Shown here piece by piece: positions 45,955-55,200 of a DNA stretch of 64,000 nucleotides. How positions within the stretch are numbered: position 1 is the stretch's first letter; every line of letters starts with the position of its first letter. Origin of the DNA: Dyadobacter sp. CY356 (GTDB lineage: Bacteria > Bacteroidota > Bacteroidia > Cytophagales > Spirosomataceae). Under the pieces are notes generated by a model. That model worked only from the letters and a program-made list of their open reading frames with translations. It was not told where the DNA came from and did not search any database. The translations under genes and the position numbers were made by a program. Location of the stretch: the NCBI RefSeq assembly GCF_021440195.1, contig NZ_JAJTSZ010000002.1, positions 930,001 to 994,000 on the forward strand. Direction: 5' to 3'.

Positions 45955-46257
45955 TATTGCTGTTCTTTTTTTAGAAAAAACACTTCCAACCAACGGGAAT
46001 ACTGTAATTCATTTTCCGGATTTCATCTTGAAAGTATTGCATCTGCCCTTCCTGAACTGGTTCAAAAATATACTGGTGAACAACTCGCAGACGTGCTGAC
46101 CCCGATTCAAAATCTTCCGGAAAAAACGATTCCGAATACACTTCTGGCCAAAACAGGATCACTCCGGCTTATCGTAAAATTCGACGGAAAGGATGCAAAA
46201 GTTGACTTTTCTTTATATGAAAAAAACAGCAGAGTTTTTGCCTTTAACAGCATGTAA
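45955..46257 (+). pseudogene. 3' remnant of an unrecognised coding gene
   Basis: In one frame (codons at positions such as 46018) a protein-like sequence runs to a TAA at 46255, including SIASALPELVQKYTGEQLAD and KTGSLRLIVKFDGKDAKVDF and ending NSRVFAFNSM. There is no start codon, and stops TAA-TGA at 45949-45954 close the frame upstream. Its composition is that of a real protein and unlike the AT-rich DNA before it, so I read it as the 3' end of a lost gene. The family is not recognised. Confidence 0.45.
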
Positions 46258-46309
46258 GAACACGGACTGTATTCTAATTCATTGACTTAATATAATAAAA
46301 ATAGCGATC

Positions 46310-46672
46310 ATGGCAGAACTGTTTTTGGCTGAAATAAGAGTTATGAGCTTTCAGTTTGCTCCGAAAGGCTGGGCGCTGACCAATGGACAATTATTAGCTA
46401 TAAACCAGAATCAGGCATTATTTGCACTTTTGGGAACAACTTTCGGAGGTGACGGGAGAGTCAACTTTGCGCTGCCGGACGTGAGAGGAAGAACACCTAT
46501 ACAAATGGGCGAAGTGCACCAGCTTGGTGAACGGGGAGGCGAGCAGGCTCATACGCTTATAAATCTGACAAAAAATCGAGTGCCGTCATTGACGTTTCAC
46601 GTTTTCCGGCCGGTATTTACATTGTCTCATTGCAGTATGTTAATGGCAGCAAAAAATCTTATAAAGTGTTGA
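46310..46672 (+). pseudogene. Truncated phage tail-collar-like (microcystin-dependent) protein with a foreign tail
   Basis: Residues 1-88 of this 120-aa open frame match the phage tail collar domain (MSFQFAPKGWALTNGQLLAI, LFALLGTTFGGDGRVNFALP, VRGRTPIQMGEVHQLGERGG, EQAHTL). In relatives the next part is a His-rich C-terminal domain and the proteins are about 170-190 aa. Here the frame runs on into unrelated sequence that, in another frame, encodes a T9SS sorting tail. It is therefore most likely a 5' gene fragment fused by deletion. A tail-collar protein could otherwise be a phage or tailocin tail fibre component, and no other phage structural gene is near. Confidence 0.65.
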
Positions 46673-46683
46673 TCAGCAGCTAA
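46558..46683 (+). pseudogene. Orphan T9SS type A sorting-domain remnant
   Basis: In a frame different from the tail-collar one, the DNA after about 46558 reads KSDKKSSAVIDVSRFPAGIY then IVSLQYVNGSKKSYKVLISS and a stop at 46681-46683. The pattern (IDVS..PAGIYIVSLQ..G..K...I) is that of a Por secretion-system C-terminal tail, normally the last part of a large secreted protein. It has no upstream gene of its own here. A terminator follows. Confidence 0.6.
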
Positions 46684-46706
46684 AAAAGAAATTATCTATC
46701 TAACTC

Positions 46707-46747
46707 AGCCGCATGGAAGTTCTGTCTTCCATGCGGCTTTTATTTTC
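46707..46747 (+). terminator. Rho-independent terminator
   Basis: A perfect 13-bp stem (46707-46719 against 46726-46738) with a 6-nt loop is followed by a T-rich run. It probably ended the original T9SS-protein gene. Confidence 0.85.
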
Positions 46748-46888
46748 TTTATGGTTGATGCAAAACAGGATTTGTGTCCGAAGAAAATATTTGGAACGAT
46801 TATTTTATTTAGGTTACTACGGCAGTTTGGAATTCTCTCATCCTGTGCCGTTTCATCAAACTTTCAAACTAAATAATTCTAAATCGTT

Positions 46889-47794
46889 ATGACTTTCATC
46901 GAATCAAATTCAGGAAATTCGGATAAACCAGTAAATCTGTACGTACAGGATATTGGACATGGAAAACCTGTTGTATTTATTTCAGGATGGCCATTGAGCA
47001 GTGAAATGTGGGAATATCAATTGAATGTTTTGCCAAAACATTTCTTGCGTTGCATCGCTTATGACCGTCGCGGTTTTGGAAAATCAGATAAACCATGGGA
47101 AGGTTATGACTATGATACGCTGGCAGGTGATTTAAATGCAGTTTTGGAAGAACTTGATCTGCACGATGTCACGCTTGTTGGATTCTCCATGGGCGGCGGG
47201 GAAGTTGCTCGTTATATGTCGAAATATGGTGATCAAAGAATTTCAAAGGTAGTTTTTATCAGTTCTGTGGTACCCTTTATGTTGAAAACAGAAAGCAACC
47301 CGGATGGTCTGCCAAAGGAAATGTTTGACGAATTTGTAACGGCTTCGGAAGATGACCGTCCAAAATTTCTGGCAGAATTTGCAAAGGGATTTTATGGTAA
47401 CTCGTTCCTGAGTCCTAATGTGAGCGATGAAATTATGACCTGGCATAATATGCTGGCTTTGCAGGCTTCCGGCCGTGCTACAAGCAAATGTATCCGCTCA
47501 TTCAGCGAAACGGATTTCCGAGAAGATCTGAAAGTGATCAATGTGCCAACTTTGATTATTCATGGTGATGCTGATAAAACGGTTCCTATTGAAGTGAGTG
47601 GAAAAAGGACAGCAGAATTGATGCCGGCCGCAGAATATATTGTTTATGAAAATGCACCACACGGACTTTTTATTACAGAAAAGGAAAGGCTGAATGATGA
47701 TCTGATCCGGTTTATTGCTGGAAAACCGCTGCATTCAGAAGTTGCAGAACAGGCTATAAGCGCGGTTCAAAACGGTGGTAATATCATAATCTAG
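46889..47794 (+). CDS. Alpha/beta hydrolase (chloroperoxidase/esterase type)
   Basis: The 301-aa protein has the alpha/beta-hydrolase triad: nucleophile Ser in LVGFSMGGGEVARYM, Asp in LIIHGDADKTVPIE and His in ENAPHGLFITEK. The oxyanion region is VFISGWPLSSEMWEYQ. This set is typical of cofactor-free haloperoxidases and esterases; the natural substrate is unknown. It has no signal peptide. A tail of about 25 residues follows the catalytic domain. Confidence 0.88.
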   Translation: MTFIESNSGNSDKPVNLYVQDIGHGKPVVFISGWPLSSEMWEYQLNVLPKHFLRCIAYDRRGFGKSDKPWEGYDYDTLAGDLNAVLEELDLHDVTLVGFSMGGGEVARYMSKYGDQRISKVVFISSVVPFMLKTESNPDGLPKEMFDEFVTASEDDRPKFLAEFAKGFYGNSFLSPNVSDEIMTWHNMLALQASGRATSKCIRSFSETDFREDLKVINVPTLIIHGDADKTVPIEVSGKRTAELMPAAEYIVYENAPHGLFITEKERLNDDLIRFIAGKPLHSEVAEQAISAVQNGGNIII

Positions 47795-47838
47795 ATTTTG
47801 GGAGAAGGATTGTGTTGAACGATTTAAAATAAAATCCA

Positions 47839-48015
47839 ATGGCTAAATATTCAGAAAAAGCCGGTGAAAAAGTGCAAGCTGCACTTCATGAACAAAAAGA
47901 AGGAAAGCTGAAAACCGGCACAGGCAAGAAAGTAACGTCAAAGAAACAAGCCGTTGCGATCGGCTTGTCAGAAGCGCGTAAGGCAGGAGCAAATGTTCCT
48001 GAAAAGAAGAAGTAG
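47839..48015 (+). CDS. DUF6496-like small basic protein
   Basis: The 58-aa product is Lys-rich (MAKYSEKAGEKVQAALHEQK at the start; KKQAVAIGLSEARKAGANVP near the end). The pattern K-(x)-G..VTS.KQAVAIGLSEAR is that of the DUF6496 family, small proteins of unknown role found in many bacteria. It starts 44 nt after the hydrolase and is closed by a hairpin terminator. Confidence 0.8.
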   Translation: MAKYSEKAGEKVQAALHEQKEGKLKTGTGKKVTSKKQAVAIGLSEARKAGANVPEKKK

Positions 48016-48031
48016 CGTTTTATAATCAGAT

Positions 48032-48072
48032 AAAAATACCCGTTCAGCTTTTACAGTCGGACGGGTATTTTT
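48032..48072 (+). terminator. Rho-independent terminator
   Basis: AAAAATACCCGT (48032-48043) and ACGGGTATTTTT (48061-48072) form a 12-bp stem with a 17-nt loop and continue into T residues after the DUF6496-like gene. Confidence 0.75.
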
Positions 48073-48255
48073 TTGGCTCAAATACATTTTAGGAAGCTTC
48101 AAACCTGATTTTTTCGGTTTAGACTTTAATGTAAGAATCCCGTTTATAATTGTAATTATTTTCGTTTGAAAATTCTGTCATAATCTGACCTGTTTTCTCA
48201 ATATACACACTTGTACCCTCTTTTAAAACTCAACATTTTTCTATCCTCCGTCATT

Positions 48256-50070
48256 TTGAAACCTAACACAATCTTATTTGAAGTTGCATGGGAAATATGT
48301 AATCAAATAGGTGGGATTTATACATTTATCAAGTCTAAAATTCCCGCTGTGATGGACGTCCGGGAAGATAATTATTATCTTCTCGGACCTTATTTTCCGG
48401 ATATCGCCCGGCTGGATTTTAAAGCAGTGGCAGTAACAGGGGAATGTCCTGTTGGTAAAACAATATTGCTTATGCGCGATATGGGTTATGAAATCCATCT
48501 GGGTTACTGGCTTCTACAATCCTCCCGCCCACTGGTGATTTTATATAATCCTAACAGTCATTTAATAGATCTGAACCAGGTAAAAACAAAATTATGGGAT
48601 GATCATAAAATCTCTTCAATCCGTGCAGATGCGCTCACTGATCAGGTTCTTTCTTTTGGCGAAATTGTCCGGATTTTCTTTACTACACTTAGAAATTTTT
48701 CTAATAAGGACCAGGATTTGATTGCTCATTTTCACGAGTGGATGTCAGCAAGTTGTCTTCCCCAGCTCCATAATGACAAAATTAAAATTTCAACCGTTTT
48801 TACTGCACATGCGACGGTGCCAGGCAGATATCTCGCGCCAAATGAATATGATTTTTACAACAAACTGCACACGTTTAACATAGAAGAAAAAGCTGCCTAT
48901 TACAATATTGAAGCACCCGCAGGAATAGAAAAAGCTGCTGCCTTACATGCGAATGTCCTCACAACGGTAAGTCAGCAATGCGCTACGGAATGCGAAATTT
49001 TTCTAGGCAGATGTCCTGATGTAATTATCCCGAATGGGCTAAACTTTCAGCAGCGATTTCCCCATGAAAGCTTTACAATACATCAAAAATACCGCCGGAT
49101 GATCGATGAATTTGTGAAGGGATTATTCTTTCCAAGTTATCAATTCAATACTGAAAAGACCTTATATTTTTTCACTTCCGGCCGTTATGAATATAGAAAC
49201 AAAGGTTTTGATATAACGCTGAAAGCAATAGAACAACTTAATGAAAAATTACAGGAAGCAGATTCCGGCATTACGGTTATTTTGTTTATTGTATCACCAA
49301 GACCGCATTATTCCATAAAGGCGGATGTTCTGGAAGCCAGGTCACGCTATCAGCATATGCAGAAGTTATGCATGAAAATCAGTTCCAAACTTGGGCCAAG
49401 GATCTATGCGTCGGTCACACATGACGGTGGCTCAGCTCTGCCTGATATCAACAAATTACTAGACGATGATCTGCTGCAAACATGGAAAAGGACAGTAGCC
49501 GGATTTAAACAGCAACATTTACCAGCCGTAGCGACACACCACCTGGTTCATGAAGACGAGATCACCGATTTTTGCCGCTTATGCGGTTTAGATAATAGTA
49601 AAAATTCTGCTGTCAAGGTGGTCTACCATAATGAGTTTATCGAAAGGGCCACTTCATTATTAGGAATGGATTATAATGAGTTTGTCTCCGGCTGTCATTT
49701 AGGAATATTTCCTGATCTGTATCAACCCTGGGGATATGCACCTATGGAATCTGTTGTCGTTGGTACTCCCACCGTTGTGAGCAATCTTTCCGGATTTGGA
49801 CAATTCATTCAGGCCAATGTTCCCAATCATGAGGAGAAAGAAATGTATATACTCGACAGAAAGTTTCGGTCTGATGAGGGCGCTGCTTACCAGCTTGCAG
49901 AAATGCTGTATAATTTCACCCAGAGCTTCGTTAAAAATCCTTTCATCCCAAGAAGCACCATGAAAAACACAGCGATTGAAAAGCTCTGCTGGTCAGAAAT
50001 TCAGCCGCGTTATGAGGAAATCTATAAACTGGCCATGATGCGTAGCCAGCCTGCAACAAGTCTTTATTAA
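48256..50070 (+). CDS. Glycogen synthase of the GT3 (animal/fungal GYS-like) type
   Basis: The 604-aa cytoplasmic enzyme starts MKPNTILFEVAWEICNQIGG (TTG start at 48256; an upstream TTG at 48211 would add an unrelated leader). The GT-B landmarks of GT3 are seen: VAWEICNQIGGIYTFIKSK, HFHEWMSASCLPQL, HATVPGRYLAPNEYDFYNKL, TSGRYEYRNKGFDITLKAIE, and FPDLYQPWGYAPMESVVVGT with the catalytic Glu region. It elongates glycogen from a nucleotide-glucose donor. It lies alone, converging on the PP2C operon across a strong terminator. Confidence 0.92.
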   Translation: MKPNTILFEVAWEICNQIGGIYTFIKSKIPAVMDVREDNYYLLGPYFPDIARLDFKAVAVTGECPVGKTILLMRDMGYEIHLGYWLLQSSRPLVILYNPNSHLIDLNQVKTKLWDDHKISSIRADALTDQVLSFGEIVRIFFTTLRNFSNKDQDLIAHFHEWMSASCLPQLHNDKIKISTVFTAHATVPGRYLAPNEYDFYNKLHTFNIEEKAAYYNIEAPAGIEKAAALHANVLTTVSQQCATECEIFLGRCPDVIIPNGLNFQQRFPHESFTIHQKYRRMIDEFVKGLFFPSYQFNTEKTLYFFTSGRYEYRNKGFDITLKAIEQLNEKLQEADSGITVILFIVSPRPHYSIKADVLEARSRYQHMQKLCMKISSKLGPRIYASVTHDGGSALPDINKLLDDDLLQTWKRTVAGFKQQHLPAVATHHLVHEDEITDFCRLCGLDNSKNSAVKVVYHNEFIERATSLLGMDYNEFVSGCHLGIFPDLYQPWGYAPMESVVVGTPTVVSNLSGFGQFIQANVPNHEEKEMYILDRKFRSDEGAAYQLAEMLYNFTQSFVKNPFIPRSTMKNTAIEKLCWSEIQPRYEEIYKLAMMRSQPATSLY

Positions 50071-50074
50071 AGCA

Positions 50075-50122
50075 AAAAATCACGAATTTTCACCTTTTTA
50101 CAGATGAAACTTCGTGATTTTT
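50075..50122. terminator. Bidirectional terminator between glycogen synthase and the signalling operon
   Basis: A 12-bp stem (50075-50086 against 50111-50122), with an inner 5-bp stem after a mismatch, has A-rich left and T-rich right ends. It closes both the glycogen synthase transcript and the seven-gene minus-strand operon. Confidence 0.85.
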
Positions 50123-50143
50123 AATAAAAAAATAGAATTCTTT

Positions 50144-51328
50144 TTATTCCCCATTCATTACTCTCAGCGACAACATCGTAATGTCATCAAACTGGGTCGC
50201 AGGGCCAATGAATTCCACCAGACTTGAAAGTGTAACTTCGTTCATATCCTTGGCGGATTTTTGCGTTGAGCCCTCACCTGTTGTAAAGAAATCCTGCAAA
50301 TGATGAAGTCCGTAACGTACGCCGCTCAGATTGTTTGCATCCGTAACACCATCCGTATAAAGTACAAATTTATCCCCTGCATTCAGCGTCAGAAATCTTG
50401 ATTCATACTCATATTCCGGATCAAAACACAAAGCCATACCTTCCTGCTTTTTAACCAGTTCGGTCGTGCCGTCAGCGCGCTGGATAATTGGTGGTTCATG
50501 ACCAGCATCAACATATTCCACCACTCCTGTTTTTGTATTTAATATACAAATAAACGCAGTGACAAACATAAACATGGAATTATCCTCACACAAAAACTCA
50601 TTAACAATCTTCACCTTCTGCACCAGACTATCACCATTTCTGTTAGAAAACTGGCTTTTAAAAATAGCTTTGGTGATGGCCATGAAAAGTGCGGCAGGAA
50701 TCCCCTTATCTGAAACATCTCCGATCATAAAAAATAACCGGTCTTCGTCCATCATGAAATAATCATACAAGTCCCCTCCTACCACTTTGGCGGGCTGTAA
50801 AAATGCATGAAGATCGATGCCTGCTTTTCCGATATTTGCCGGAACCGTTTTTGGAAGCATCGAAAGCTGAATTTCCTTTGCCACGCTCAGATCGTTTTGT
50901 ATTGCAATCAGCTGTTCTCTTCCCTTTTCGAGACTTGTCAGCATTTCGATATGCTCCACCGTTTTGCTTATCGTAATTTCAAGATCTTCAAAATTGACCG
51001 GTTTGGTTACAAAGTCAAAAGCGCCGCGGTTCATTGCGGTGCGGATGTTGTCCATATCGCCGTAAGCCGAAACCATGATTGATTTCAACAAAGGATTTTG
51101 TTTTTCATTAATCTTGGCCAGAAAGGTCAGACCGTCCATTCCGGGCATATTGATATCGGACAATATCAACGAAACGTCACCCACTTCCTCCAACTTTTCG
51201 AGTGCTTCTATACCATTATTTGCGAAAACAAATTCATATTTTTTATCTCTGATCTGTTTTCTGAAAAGCTGAAGAATCAGCATTTCCATATCCTGCTCGT
51301 CGTCTACACTTAATATTCGGATTGCCAT
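50144..51328 (-). CDS. Receiver-PP2C (SpoIIE/RsbU-type) phosphatase
   Basis: The 394-aa protein has a receiver domain (1-125) with acceptor Asp58 in LILSDINMPGMDG and KPVNFEDLEITI, a coiled linker, and a PP2C/SpoIIE phosphatase domain (about 165-390) with VVGGDLYDYF, FFMIGDVSDKGIPAALFMA, DAGHEPP and YTDGVTDANN, the metal-binding acidic motifs. It is probably the output of the neighbouring kinases: phosphorylation at Asp58 would switch phosphatase activity toward an anti-sigma antagonist or other phosphoprotein that is not in the window. It is the last gene of the operon, 43 nt after the His kinase. Confidence 0.93.
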   Translation of the reverse strand: MAIRILSVDDEQDMEMLILQLFRKQIRDKKYEFVFANNGIEALEKLEEVGDVSLILSDINMPGMDGLTFLAKINEKQNPLLKSIMVSAYGDMDNIRTAMNRGAFDFVTKPVNFEDLEITISKTVEHIEMLTSLEKGREQLIAIQNDLSVAKEIQLSMLPKTVPANIGKAGIDLHAFLQPAKVVGGDLYDYFMMDEDRLFFMIGDVSDKGIPAALFMAITKAIFKSQFSNRNGDSLVQKVKIVNEFLCEDNSMFMFVTAFICILNTKTGVVEYVDAGHEPPIIQRADGTTELVKKQEGMALCFDPEYEYESRFLTLNAGDKFVLYTDGVTDANNLSGVRYGLHHLQDFFTTGEGSTQKSAKDMNEVTLSSLVEFIGPATQFDDITMLSLRVMNGE

Positions 51329-51371
51329 TATTGTGAAGTTTTTTTATGAGTATTTAAAAAATCAGGGTTTA

Positions 51372-52259
51372 TTATGCCGGAATTACAATTAGAAATTCCG
51401 TTCTCTCATTTAATTCAGAAGCAACTTCAATAGTGCCCTGATGTGTTTCCACGATGGTGCTGTAAGTCAGCGAAAGTCCGAGACCTGTGCCTTTTCCATG
51501 TGGTTTTGTTGTGAAAAAAGGTTGAAATAATTTTGATACAATATCAGCCGGGATACCAATTCCATTATCCTCAAACCGGACCTCTATTTTGTCATTACGT
51601 TTTTTCGTTGTGATTTTGATGAACGGATCATACTTCTCAATTTGTCTTTTAGCCCGCTCATTCACCGCATAACAGGCGTTATTAACCAGATTCAGTATCA
51701 CCCGACCAAAATCACCCCGCGATAGTTTCACTTCTTTAATCAAAGGATCCAGATCATATTTCAAAGTCACGTTAAATTCTTTGTCTTCTGAGCGGGCACC
51801 CTGATAGGCCAGTTTGCTGAATTCTTCCAGCAGCTGATTCAGATCGGTTGGTTCCAGATATGCGCCGTCTGTCCGTGTCTGCAACAGCATACCTTGAATG
51901 ATACGCTCGATCCTTTTTCCGTTTTCATTAATTTTTACAAGATTTTTCGAAAGTGCTTCCAGCAAATCCTTTTGATCGGCCTTGTCATCTTCACTAACTT
52001 CCTCAGCAGGTTTGTCTAAAAGTTCTTCCAGTTCCTCCACCAGTCCCTGCGATAACCTTGAAAAATTATTCACAAAACTAACCGGGTTCTTTATCTCATG
52101 GAGTATGCCAGCACTCAGTTGGCCAATATCAGCCAGCTTACTCAATTCTGATATTTTTTGTTGATATGCTTCAATTTCTTTGTTCAATTCTTCAATCCCG
52201 GTATGGAGACTTGTTTCCGTAGGCGGAGAATCTGCATGGTTATCTTGTTGCTGCTCCAT
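51372..52259 (-). CDS. Soluble histidine kinase without sensor domain
   Basis: The 295-aa protein starts with a coiled-coil segment, then the dimerisation domain with GQLSAGILHEIKNPVSFVNN (acceptor His54) and the ATPase domain with NLVNNACYAV, VRFEDNGIGIP, FFTTKPHGKGTGLGLSLTYS. It has no signal peptide, membrane helix or PAS/GAF domain, so it lacks its own sensory input. The gene starts 39 nt after the propeller kinase, whose His is lost, and 43 nt before the receiver-PP2C gene. I infer that it serves as the phosphodonor of the system. Confidence 0.92.
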   Translation of the reverse strand: MEQQQDNHADSPPTETSLHTGIEELNKEIEAYQQKISELSKLADIGQLSAGILHEIKNPVSFVNNFSRLSQGLVEELEELLDKPAEEVSEDDKADQKDLLEALSKNLVKINENGKRIERIIQGMLLQTRTDGAYLEPTDLNQLLEEFSKLAYQGARSEDKEFNVTLKYDLDPLIKEVKLSRGDFGRVILNLVNNACYAVNERAKRQIEKYDPFIKITTKKRNDKIEVRFEDNGIGIPADIVSKLFQPFFTTKPHGKGTGLGLSLTYSTIVETHQGTIEVASELNERTEFLIVIPA

Positions 52260-52298
52260 AATAGGTATTGTTAAGTGTAAGTAGGTTCGATGAATGTA

Positions 52299-55200
52299 TT
52301 AGATGATGACCGGCAATAGAATTTCTACTATTGTAAATTCGCCGACCTCCGAATTTATTGACATTTCTCCTTTGTGGTACTGGACAATGTCCTTGCTCAT
52401 GTAAAGGCCTAAACCAGTCCCCTTTGAGGTGGGTTTGGTAGTAAAAAAGGGGCTGAAAATCTGCTCGATTTCTTTTTGCGGAATTCCTTTTCCATTGTCC
52501 CGAAACTGTATACAAATCCCCTCCCTGGTTTTGTTAGTCTTGATAGATACCTGCGGAACGTAATCTTTAACGGTTTTACTTTTTTCAATAACCGCATAAC
52601 AGGCATTACTGATAAGATTCTGCAAAACCTCCGTGAACTCGTACGGCAAAAGACTAACTTTTACCTGCATTTTATAAAGATCAAAATCAATATGCAGTTC
52701 GCAGCCTTTGTAGTCGGCCAGCACTTCGGCAAGGGCTGTTTTAGCTTTTGTTTCAAGAAATGGGTTGAGCTCGGTAATCAGGAATTCGGTAGATTTCCCT
52801 TTCAGAAGTTTCTGCATATCCTTTACGATACGGGTTGTACTCGCTCCGTGTTCGTAAATTTTTTCGAGATTTTTTTTAAGCATTACTACGCCGCTTCCAA
52901 GATCATCCTGATCGTCTTCGGTAAATCCATCCTGATATTTTTCAGTGACTTCTTCAATTTCCTGTAATAAGGATTTCGATGACTGGGAGAAATTGTTGAT
53001 ATAGTTTAATGGATTTAATATCCGGTCGACAATCCCCTTTGTCAACTGCCCGACTGACGCAAGTTTCTCCTGCCTGATCAATTCCTGCTGCGTTGATTTC
53101 AGATTCGTGAGCGTATTTTCAAGGTTTTCAAGAATACTCGTTTTGATATAGGCACCGATCAAATGTTCTTTCAGGTTTTTTACCATATGGAAATCCCGGT
53201 CGCCAAAAGCATTTTCGTGGTCCATGTTTTCCAGCGTGATAAAACTTTTTACAGCCCCTTCAACCCGTATCAAAATAGTGATCAGGGACTTAGGGGCATA
53301 AATATCATCAATGGAACTATTCAGGTTTTCGTACGTGAAATTATTTTTAAGGAAAATATCCTCAAAAACCTCCTTGCCATTGTCAATATATCGCTGCGCC
53401 GCCTGCGCGTAGGAAAGTTTTACATCACTCACGCTATCCAGATCAACTGTGCCGGCCATCGCGATAAACTGGTAAGAATCAGACGATTTACTATGCACCA
53501 AAGCCGATGCACTATCCACATTTTGAAACAGGCACAGACGTTCCAGTACCAGCTGAAACAGTTTCCCCGTATTAACCTCGCCGTTGATCGATTTTACAAA
53601 ATCATCAATTCTTTCCAGTTGATCATTTGTTGAAGAGAGCTCTTCTGACTGCTTTTCGAGTTCTTCTTTTTGGTTGACAACCTCCTCAGTCCGCTCACGG
53701 ATCAAGGTTTCAAGTCCACGTTTTTCACGGATAACCGCCTGAAGTCGCCAGCGGACGGTATAATAAATCAATAAAGAGAAGACTCCGGCATAGATAGCAA
53801 TCATCCACCAGGTCATAAACCAGGGCGTGCTGACGGTGATGGGCACAACCGCCTCCTGAGAAATATTGCCGTAGATGTCTCTTCCCCTTACCCTGAAATT
53901 ATATTTACCTGGCTGTAAACCACTGTATTCCTTATGTGTAAGCGAACTCCAATCTGACCAGTTCTTATCAAAATTTTCAAGATAAAACTGGTATTCTATT
54001 TCCTGATTGACGTTGTAACTTGGCAAGGCATATTCGATCGCTATGTTGTTCTGGGCAAAATTCACCAGCACTTCCGTCCGTTTTCCACCCTTTGATGAAT
54101 CTGAGAAAACAAGCCCGCCGGAAATTAATTTTCCATTTGTGGATGATAACTCCCGGATCAAAGTCGGATATTTATGAAAGTAATTTCGGGTTACCTTCAT
54201 ATCCATACGATACAGGCCCTGATCACCTCCGGCCCAAACAACCTGATCCTTATCAGGATACATCACCTGGAACGAAATTCCGGAAACCGGCTTGAATGGT
54301 TGCTGGATTTTGGTGAAAGAAAGGTTAACACCTGCCTTCTTTTTAAAGAAAGCAATTTCTCTTTTATCGCCCCGCGTAGCCCAGATATTCTGGTTATCAT
54401 CTTCAATCAACTGATCGTACCAGGAATTGGCAACGTCCTGTTTATCGTTCAGAATATTGAATGGTCCAAATTGATCTTTTTCCGGTTTATAAACAAAAAT
54501 CCCGTCTTTGTTGGAAACAATGATTTTCCCATTGTAGCCCGACACTTTATTATAAAGCGGACTTTTCAAGCCTTCCCGCTCTGTATAACGTTTCACTTGG
54601 CCGGTCTGACGATCCCACTTCATGAGGCCGTTAGACAAAGTTTCAAGCCAAACCTGATTTGCGTTTTCCCTGATCCCGACGATCTGCTCATCAACCCCTT
54701 TAACTTTTGTAACAGTCCAGCCCGAAGCTGATCTGGTCAATTCTTCCAGACCATTTTGCAAACCTACAAATGCCTTGTTGGGATAGGTTTTTGATATGGC
54801 TACCGAAAGAGCAAATTCGTTAGTCAGATTTTGGATTCCCGAACCGGGTTGCCACAATACAACACCGCGATTTGTGGCAATCATCAGCGCATTGCCAAAT
54901 TTTTCAAAGGCTAAAACACTTCCCTGGAAGCTGTCGATTTTCTTTACATAATTGTTGTCGATATAATATAATCCATACAATGTTCCGACATAGAGTTTGC
55001 CATCAAAACGACAGATGGAAGTTACCTCCCCTTTTAATCCATTGCTGCTGTCGAAACGGGAAATGGGTGAAGGAATATTCATTTTTCCGATACCATCATT
55101 CAACGCCAACCAAAGATATCCGTCCCGGTCATTGAAAAGAAAGCTAACCTGACTATCCTGAATACCTCCGCCAGGCAACAACGGATATAACAAATTCCCC

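Noticed and set aside
45971..46162. Minus-strand open frame of 63 codons
   Set aside because: It is antisense to the protein-like remnant on the plus strand, starts without a signal, and has no family pattern.
46310..46672. Prophage or tailocin locus suggested by the tail-collar domain
   Set aside because: No other phage structural, lysis or integration gene is nearby, and the gene is truncated.
53163..53633. 156-codon plus-strand frame opposite the propeller kinase
   Set aside because: It is antisense to the GAF-like region of the kinase and shows no family pattern.
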